From a virus: a stretch of DNA of 64,000 nt. The stretch spans positions 40,556 to 104,555 of the IMG/VR virus record IMGVR_UViG_3300017917_002838; one strand, written 5' to 3'. The notes under the pieces were generated by a model that searched no databases, was not told the origin of the DNA, and saw only the letters and a program-made list of their open reading frames with translations. Every line of letters begins with the position of its first letter. Positions within the stretch are counted from its first letter, which is position 1. This document shows positions 57,852 to 64,000 of the stretch, in pieces. The position numbers and the translations under genes were made by a program.

Positions 57852-60800
57852 GGCACCGGCATCCATGGTAAAGCTAAATGATGAGGTATTTGGTGCTCCT
57901 CCATCAACTATTGAGTCAAATGATGTGGTTGACGGGCTTCCAGCCTCTACTGAAGCCGAAGACATAACAAACCATATTCCACCATAAGCTACATTTAAGG
58001 TGAAATTTTCATAATTAAAATAAATTTGTCCGTCTGCCGGATTACTTGGATCTTGATTTGTTACTGCTACAAATGGGTTTGCCCAAGATGCCGAACTTCC
58101 ATTTGTAGTTAAATATTTTCCAGAATTTCCACTCTGGGTAGGCAGTGCGTCTACTGATTGCCAAGAAACATCCAAACCGTCTGTAGTTAAATACTTTCCG
58201 TTATTTCCACTTTGGGTTGGATATACCGCTTTTCCATCTAATTGTGTTTGAATATTAGATTGGGCTCCATCAAGGTAGCTTATTTCTGTAGCAGATATTG
58301 TCTTAGATGAGGCAACAATAGTTGGATCTGTAAAAGTACCACCAGAAACTGTTGCATTATTTATAGTTGAACCAGATAAAGTTGAACTTAAAATATTTGT
58401 ATTGTTTAATGTTCCGCCAGAAATAGTTTTGTTTAAAAGTGTTTGATTTGATTCAGTATCTGCAATATAAATTGAAGATCCTGTATAACTTGGGAAAAAT
58501 ATAGATTTGCCTACTCCGGTCCACCCTATTGATGGATTTGTTTGAGAAAGTTTGATTGATGGCTCATTTATTGTTCCACCTGAAATAGTTTTATTTGATA
58601 GTGTCTGAGTATCAGTTGTACCAACAATGTCTCCGGAAACTCCGTGTGTAGATAAATCATTAATATGATTTGTTAAATCTGTAGATGTTGCTTTATCATT
58701 TAATTGTGTCTGAATGCTAGATGTAACACCGTCTACATAATTTAATTCAGTTGTAGTAAGAGTTGCACCGTCAAGGATATTTATTTCCGATGCTGATGCT
58801 GTTACACCATCTAAAATATTAAGTTCAGCTGTACTTGCAGTAATTCCGTCTAAAGTATTTAGTTCAGATGTTGAAAGTGTTGCTCCGTCTAGAATATTTA
58901 ATTCAGAGGCAGATACTGTAGCCCCAGTAAGAATATTTAGTTCTGTAGTTGAGGAAGTAATTCCATCTAGTGTATTTAATTCTGCAGTAGATGCTGTAAT
59001 TCCGTCTAATGTATTTAATTCAGAGGCGCTTGCAGTCAAATCTGAGACATTTGCAACTTGAACTGTAATTGTATTATCTGAATAAGAAATTGTCTTATTG
59101 CTAAGTGTTTGTGCTGTTGTTTTATCTACTGTTGTTGCAGTATCTATATTGAATTGTGAACCACTTAAAGTTAATCCGGTTCCTGCTGTATATGTTCCAG
59201 CACCAGAAAACTGTGTAAACTCAATATTATCTGAACCAATTGTTGAAACAATATTTGTTTGAACCCATCCAGTTTTTCCATTTATTGAACCTAATTGTAC
59301 AAATACAAAGTCTCCGGCATCTATTTCTGTAATGCTGTTGTAGTCTGATGCACGAGTAGGTGCGCCTGTTGCTTCAACAATATAAATGCCATTTTCAGAT
59401 TTTGTTGACTGATTCTTGATAAGAATTCTATCACCTGTTACAAGTGTGATTCCATCAATTACGTCTCCGTTTTCAAAATCAGATGCTAATGTTTTGCTTT
59501 CAGTTGTAGCTACTCGAACTGCATCGTGAACATTTAATCCTGTTGTAGCTGCATCTACATAAGCTTTTGTTGCTGCATGTAGATCATTTTCTGGGGTTGC
59601 TGATAGAGTTAGGAAACCTGTCATGGTTCCACCGGCTAAATCTAATTTATCATCTAATGCATTTTGAGTTGCTGTTGAAATTGGTTTATCTGCATCAGAA
59701 GTATTATCTACATCTGAAAGTCCTACATCAGATTTTGTAAGACCTGTTGGGTTATCGATATGTGGAGAGGTAAGAGTCTTATTTGTAAGAGTTTCTGCTC
59801 CGTCAATTGTTGCAAAATCTCCATCTGATAAAGCTGTATTAAATTCAGCTACTGTACCAGATAGATTATTATCAGCTAAATCAATTTCTTTATTTGTTAA
59901 AATTTGAGATGTGTTTAGATCAACTGTTGCATTTGTATCAATTGATATGGAACCAGAATTTGAATCATAAGATATACCATTCCCGGCAGAAATTGAATCA
60001 CGTGCACGTTGTTCTGTAAAATATTTATTTGTAGGGGTTAATGTTTCTTGAACATCATCTGTATTCAAAGTTACACTTGATCCAAGTGCTATTGAATATC
60101 CATTTACAGTAATAGAGTCATTATCTAATGCATTATTTGGTATATTTTGAAGAGTATTATCTCCGCCATTAATTGTTTTATTAGTTAAAGTCTGTATGTC
60201 TGAAGTGCCAACAACATTTCCGTTAATCCCGTGAACATTTGAAGAATATCCATCGTGTGTCGAAACTTCAGAAGATGCTGATCCAGCTGCATCATACCAT
60301 GTATCAACTGTATCTCTATCTACAACAATTTGACCAGAAATAATTTCAAGACCTGTGCCTAAGTCAGCTGAAATATCTCCTGTAGCGCCTAATGTAATTC
60401 CGTCTCCGCCATTTAGTGAATCCCAAACACGCTGTTCTGTAAAATACTTATTTGTTGTACCCTCATCAAGATCGTCTGTTGTTGAGTCGGCAACTCCATT
60501 TTCTGCTGTTATTGTTAGTTGACGATTTGCCTCATCGTAAGAAATTGAAATATTTGACTGTGTTGAATTTTCAAGAATATAACCTGCGGCATCTTTTGCT
60601 CTATTATCAGTATAATATTTATTTGTTGTGCCCTCATCAATATTATCAGTACTATATGATGCAGCTGAACCCAAATGGATCTCGTAACCATTGATTGTTA
60701 CTGAATTATTTTCTAATTTATTATTTTGAATAGAACCAGCAAGCATTGCATTTGTAACTGTACCCAAATCTGCTGCTGTTATTGCAGTTCCAGAAATTTT

Positions 60801-61538
60801 TCCTTTATCTATTTCTGCAGAAGAACTAATATCAGCATTAACAATTGTTCCATTTGCAATTTTTTCAGATGTTACTGCACCATTATTAATTTTATCTGTA
60901 GTAACAGCAGAATTTACTATTTTATCTGTTGAAACAGTATTATCTGTAGGAGTTCTTGTATCAGAAAGTCTTGAATCATTTGTATATACAAGATTTGCTG
61001 TATTAGAAATTCCATGAATATTTGTTGTATCATTTTCATGGTTTGAAAGATTTGTGGCTACACTTGTAAAAAATGATGGATCATCATTTACTGCAGCTGC
61101 TAATTCATTTAGTGTATCTAGAAGTCCTGGAGCCCCATCAACTAAATTTGTTACCGCTGTAGTAATATCTGATGTAAGAGCTATTGTTCCTGAGTTGTCA
61201 GGTAAATTAATTGTTCTATCTGCGGTTGGATTTACGGCTAAAGTAACTTCATAATTATTAGTTGTTAAACCTGGAATTATTAAATTACCGTCGGCATCTA
61301 AAGTTGCAACACCATCTTCTACGCCTTTTTCGGCAAGTGGTATGAAGTCTCCTAATGAGTTTTCTAAGCCTTCTGGAGTAACGTTGGCATATTTAGTGAT
61401 GCTATTCCAATTTGAACCATTACCAATTTTAAATTTTAGGGTATCTGTTTCAATACCAATTTCTCCTGAAGAAAGGATTGGGTTATTACTGATCCAATTT
61501 GTAGATGTATCTCGCCTAAGCTGAATTTTAGTTGCCAA
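57843..61538 (-). CDS. Large tail fibre with LNILDG repeats
   Basis: The 1231-residue protein starts at TTG with a strong GGAGG. Residues 1-50 repeat the Mtd-N-like attachment motif (KIQLRRDTSTNW, SSGEIGIETDTLKFKIGNGS). It contains many fibre repeats: NKTISGG, TSDIQTLTNKTI, DEGTTNKYYTDNRAK-like and a block of eight 14-residue units (SELNTLDGITAS type) near residues 835-940. It ends with VDGGAPNTSSF and TMDAGALS. It is probably a long trimeric fibre that binds the host. Domain boundaries are approximate. Confidence 0.82.
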   Translation of the reverse strand: MATKIQLRRDTSTNWISNNPILSSGEIGIETDTLKFKIGNGSNWNSITKYANVTPEGLENSLGDFIPLAEKGVEDGVATLDADGNLIIPGLTTNNYEVTLAVNPTADRTINLPDNSGTIALTSDITTAVTNLVDGAPGLLDTLNELAAAVNDDPSFFTSVATNLSNHENDTTNIHGISNTANLVYTNDSRLSDTRTPTDNTVSTDKIVNSAVTTDKINNGAVTSEKIANGTIVNADISSSAEIDKGKISGTAITAADLGTVTNAMLAGSIQNNKLENNSVTINGYEIHLGSAASYSTDNIDEGTTNKYYTDNRAKDAAGYILENSTQSNISISYDEANRQLTITAENGVADSTTDDLDEGTTNKYFTEQRVWDSLNGGDGITLGATGDISADLGTGLEIISGQIVVDRDTVDTWYDAAGSASSEVSTHDGYSSNVHGINGNVVGTSDIQTLTNKTINGGDNTLQNIPNNALDNDSITVNGYSIALGSSVTLNTDDVQETLTPTNKYFTEQRARDSISAGNGISYDSNSGSISIDTNATVDLNTSQILTNKEIDLADNNLSGTVAEFNTALSDGDFATIDGAETLTNKTLTSPHIDNPTGLTKSDVGLSDVDNTSDADKPISTATQNALDDKLDLAGGTMTGFLTLSATPENDLHAATKAYVDAATTGLNVHDAVRVATTESKTLASDFENGDVIDGITLVTGDRILIKNQSTKSENGIYIVEATGAPTRASDYNSITEIDAGDFVFVQLGSINGKTGWVQTNIVSTIGSDNIEFTQFSGAGTYTAGTGLTLSGSQFNIDTATTVDKTTAQTLSNKTISYSDNTITVQVANVSDLTASASELNTLDGITASTAELNTLDGITSSTTELNILTGATVSASELNILDGATLSTSELNTLDGITASTAELNILDGVTASASEINILDGATLTTTELNYVDGVTSSIQTQLNDKATSTDLTNHINDLSTHGVSGDIVGTTDTQTLSNKTISGGTINEPSIKLSQTNPSIGWTGVGKSIFFPSYTGSSIYIADTESNQTLLNKTISGGTLNNTNILSSTLSGSTINNATVSGGTFTDPTIVASSKTISATEISYLDGAQSNIQTQLDGKAVYPTQSGNNGKYLTTDGLDVSWQSVDALPTQSGNSGKYLTTNGSSASWANPFVAVTNQDPSNPADGQIYFNYENFTLNVAYGGIWFVMSSASVEAGSPSTTSFDSIVDGGAPNTSSFSFTMDAGALS
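58715..59036 (-). repeat. 42-bp repeats encoding LNILDG units
   Basis: About eight diverged units of 42 bases in one reading frame, each coding for 14 residues of the form TSELNILDGATLSA. They lie between spacer residues in the large fibre gene. Units differ mainly at Ile/Thr and Asp/Thr positions. Confidence 0.75.
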
Positions 61539-61581
61539 TTTATTTCCTCCGGAACAATATAATTATACTATTATTTTTATT

Positions 61582-61971
61582 CTATGGGTAATAGTTGCCT
61601 ATAAATGTTTCGGTAGAAGATCCACCCCCATCTAGAACCAAATCAAAATCGGTAGTGCTTGAATCTCCACCGTTCACAATATCTGTATCTGCCTTATAGG
61701 CAAATTCTCTCCAAATATTGTTATAAGCTAACGCCATTCTATCTGCAGTTGTATTGTATGCTAGTTGTCCATTAGATGGTAAATTTTGATAAGATGAAAC
61801 AATATCTACTCCTGTAGAATTTGTTGATCCAGCTAAATCAATCCATCCTGAATTAGTATAAACTTTTACAGTACCACTGGTTGAGTTAAAATATAACGAA
61901 CCGTTTTCTCCACCGGAAGGATCTGATGAAAGAGATGGTAGTGTTATGGGCGATAAGAACTTCTTAGCCAC
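61582..61971 (-). CDS. Short fibre protein
   Basis: A 129-residue protein starting at GTG, two bases after the stop of the upstream fibre. It opens FLSPITLPSLSSDPSGGENGSLYFNSTSG, a typical fibre-start, and ends GGDSSTTDFDLVLDGGGSSTETF, a Ser/Thr/Gly tail similar to the end of the large fibre. It is probably an adhesin subunit or a fibre assembly factor. Confidence 0.68.
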   Translation of the reverse strand: MAKKFLSPITLPSLSSDPSGGENGSLYFNSTSGTVKVYTNSGWIDLAGSTNSTGVDIVSSYQNLPSNGQLAYNTTADRMALAYNNIWREFAYKADTDIVNGGDSSTTDFDLVLDGGGSSTETFIGNYYP

Positions 61972-61973
61972 TA

Positions 61974-64000
61974 TTAACCTATAACTACAACTCTATACTG
62001 ATCAGTTGTTGGAGCAACAGCAAATCTTATTGTTGCTGCATTTGTAGTAGTGTGTTCAACATCTGCTTCTACTTGAGCATATGGAGAAGCGTTATCAAAT
62101 ATTTGAACTGTAACGTCTCTAGTGCCAAGATTATGAGAAATTGTGAATGATGTTGCAGCATTATCTCCAATGCTTTCTGAATGCTTTCTTACTCCGTATC
62201 CTGTAGAAAATTCAAGAGCTCCAGAAGTAATATCAAATCCGGTTCCTGCATTTATTGCTACATTACCAGAGCCATCAAACTCAATTCCGTTTCCAGTCTT
62301 TACATATACGCCATCTCCGTCAATTGCAAGACCTCTGGTATTATCAACAATTGCGTTGATTTGATTTCCATCAACCTGAATTGAATCAGATCCAATATAT
62401 GTACCTTGTCCTGAGAATTGAACCCAGTCTTGTCCAGCAAAACTTGTTAAGTAGTGACCTGCTTGAACCCACGAAGTTGCCCCATATTGATTGCCTTCCA
62501 TAACGAAGACTGCAGCACCTTCTAGCTCAGTATATACATCTGCATCTACTGCACGTGTTAAGGTCCATGAAGTTCCAGACTGATTATACACATAAATACC
62601 AGCATCATTGCCATTTGTAACAAGGATACGGTATCCGACATCTGCTGCTCCTAGAGCTGCATGTCCATCAATTACCAAAGGAGATGCTACCGAGTCTCCA
62701 GAAAGTGTTGGTGTAGCATCATCATAAAGAAGATGTACTGCTTGCTTCCAGCTTAATCCAGAAGAAGCTGCCTGAATATCTGAAATCTTAGCAATTTCGT
62801 TTCCAGCAGTAGCTGAAGATCCATAGTATGCTTTTGCTGTTGCATCTGGAAGAATTTCAATATTCTTAGATGTACCATTAATATGAATTTGAGAAGCATT
62901 ATTAGAATCAGAAATTGTTAAGTTTCCACCAGCTGAACCTAGTCCATAAACATGTTGAGTAAACGTGTTTCCATTTACTTCAAGGTTGGAGTTTATAACT
63001 ACTTGTCCATCTGGATTTAGTGTAATATCACCATTTGTAGAAGTAATATCTAAATTAGATGTATAAGCTTTGATTTCAAAATGTTCGTTAGTATCATTAA
63101 CAACAATTCCGCCATCTACCGCATATGTAGATGGATTTGTAAATGTAAGCTCATCACCAATATTTTTATTTGTTAGTGTTGCAGAACCTGCTTCTGTTAC
63201 AATCTTATTGCCTTGAGAAGCAGAACCAATATAAGCACTTCCGTCTGGATTAAGAACTAAATTATTCCAGGCTGCTACTTGTAGGTCGTCATTCACATCT
63301 GTATAAATATTTGATGTATTAGAACCGTTAGCATCGCTTAAATTAAGCTGTCCATTTATAGAAACTGTATCTGTTGTTGCATTTGCATTAAATACATTTG
63401 CTGTAGATCCAACTGCAAATGTATCTGTTACTACAACATCATCTGGAAGACCTACTGTTATATTTCCAGAACCATCATCTGAAACTGTAACTTCATCAGT
63501 AGTTCCAGAAACTGATTGAACAACAGCATTTGATTCTAGATCTCCAATTGTCGCAATACGATTATTTGGAGATACATTAGATCCAATATATGCTGTTCCA
63601 TCTGGATTAAGTACAATGTCGCCATTGACTGTTGTCAAGTTAATATCTTGATTTGCAGATAAGTTTAAATTATTTGAAGAAGCAACAATTTCAAGGTTAG
63701 TGGATCCATCATCATGAATGTATCCAACATTTCCTCCGCCATCATTGAAATGAAGATTGTCTGAAATTGTTTTATTTGAAAGTGTTTGTGTGTCTGATGT
63801 TCCAACAACATCTCCGGTTACGCCATGAACGCCAGTTGTAAGATTGTTATGTGTTGAAATTAAATCGGAAACATCTGATTCATTAAGTGTTCCTTGTACC
63901 CAAGCAGTACCGTTATCTATATAAAGTACTTTTGCTTGTGTGTCTACATAAAGCAGTCCTTCTTTTGAAGATGCTGGCCGACTTGCGGTATTACCAAACT
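61974..64000 (-). CDS. Tail fibre protein, N-terminus beyond the window
   Basis: The reading frame stays open to the end of the window, so the TTG at 63638 is internal and at least 675 residues are encoded. Visible are repeats VVGTSDTQTLSNKTI, VNGDIVLNPDGTAYIG, NLVLNPDGSAYIG, and a later SGTSWTLTRAVDADVYTELEGA segment, ending with a strand-rich HNLGTRDVTVQIFDN receptor-type domain. Such proteins form tail fibres. The upstream region is not visible. Confidence 0.78.
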   Translation of the reverse strand, partial: FGNTASRPASSKEGLLYVDTQAKVLYIDNGTAWVQGTLNESDVSDLISTHNNLTTGVHGVTGDVVGTSDTQTLSNKTISDNLHFNDGGGNVGYIHDDGSTNLEIVASSNNLNLSANQDINLTTVNGDIVLNPDGTAYIGSNVSPNNRIATIGDLESNAVVQSVSGTTDEVTVSDDGSGNITVGLPDDVVVTDTFAVGSTANVFNANATTDTVSINGQLNLSDANGSNTSNIYTDVNDDLQVAAWNNLVLNPDGSAYIGSASQGNKIVTEAGSATLTNKNIGDELTFTNPSTYAVDGGIVVNDTNEHFEIKAYTSNLDITSTNGDITLNPDGQVVINSNLEVNGNTFTQHVYGLGSAGGNLTISDSNNASQIHINGTSKNIEILPDATAKAYYGSSATAGNEIAKISDIQAASSGLSWKQAVHLLYDDATPTLSGDSVASPLVIDGHAALGAADVGYRILVTNGNDAGIYVYNQSGTSWTLTRAVDADVYTELEGAAVFVMEGNQYGATSWVQAGHYLTSFAGQDWVQFSGQGTYIGSDSIQVDGNQINAIVDNTRGLAIDGDGVYVKTGNGIEFDGSGNVAINAGTGFDITSGALEFSTGYGVRKHSESIGDNAATSFTISHNLGTRDVTVQIFDNASPYAQVEADVEHTTTNAATIRFAVAPTTDQYRVVVIG

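Noticed and set aside
56148-59036. Direct repeats that might be a CRISPR array
   Set aside because: Repeats are contiguous, in frame and within open fibre genes. There are no unique spacers of constant length and no cas genes apart from a stand-alone Cas4-like nuclease.
55958-61538. Diversity-generating retroelement suggested by Mtd-N-like fibre starts
   Set aside because: No reverse transcriptase and no template/variable repeat pair with adenine-specific differences is seen in the window. The Mtd-N-like domain is a common fibre anchor.
61974-63638. A separate fibre gene starting at the TTG at 63638
   Set aside because: The frame is open upstream to the window end and continues the same repeat pattern, with no ribosome site before the TTG.

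Overview
The window is one continuous piece of a tailed double-stranded DNA phage of the siphovirus type. It has a long tape-measure protein, an HK97-type head set and no sheath or baseplate genes. It is AT-rich, and every supported gene and tRNA lies on the minus strand, so transcription runs from high to low coordinates. Coding is very dense: start and stop codons often overlap as ATGA or TAATG, and no gene-free stretch exceeds about 130 bases. No integrase, excisionase or repressor was recognised, so a virulent life style is likely but not proven. The host is inferred only: the AT-rich actinophage-like gene set, leaderless promoters, a Lys/Ala/Pro-rich tail on the lysin and a phage-borne secreted surface-type protein would fit a low-GC freshwater actinobacterium.

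Layout in the order of transcription. 64000-55633: tail fibre or adhesin genes rich in repeats, with the first one truncated at the window edge. 55533-51744: two glycosyltransferases and a LamG/carbohydrate-binding-module-like protein. 51682-47263: head genes (small protein, portal, prohead protease fused to a scaffold-like region, major capsid protein). 47164-43314: head-tail connectors and major tail protein. 43213-34818: tail assembly chaperones with a -1 frameshift, then a 2574-residue tape measure with an inserted ADP-ribosyltransferase-like domain. 34821-24819: distal tail, minor tail and receptor-facing proteins. 24738-11527: replication and recombination (metallophosphoesterase, DnaB helicase, primase, SSB, DnaE polymerase, MazG, RecA, Cas4-like nuclease, RuvC-like resolvase). 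11527-9026: two FkbM-like methyltransferases, a glycosyltransferase, an HTH micro-protein and an Nmad1/DUF1599-like protein. 8994-6674: terminase. 6109-1: three tRNAs, a candidate structured RNA, Dps, CHAP lysin, Hsp20, secreted proteins, an FmdB-like zinc ribbon, a PA14/FnIII protein and the start of a small membrane protein.

Regulation can be read from the sequence. Hairpin terminators separate several modules (2902, 19440, 24757, 43270, 47213, 55594). Sigma70-like promoters follow a TTGACA-like -35, a 17-base spacer and TGnTATAAT. At several genes the -10 box lies 6 to 9 bases before the start codon, which predicts leaderless or nearly leaderless mRNAs; the terminase operon is the clearest case.

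The strongest leads are the ADP-ribosyltransferase-like domain inside the tape measure, a pseudoknot-like RNA upstream of the tRNAs, the leaderless terminase promoter with a palindromic spacer, and the sugar/methyl transferase cluster beside Nmad1.
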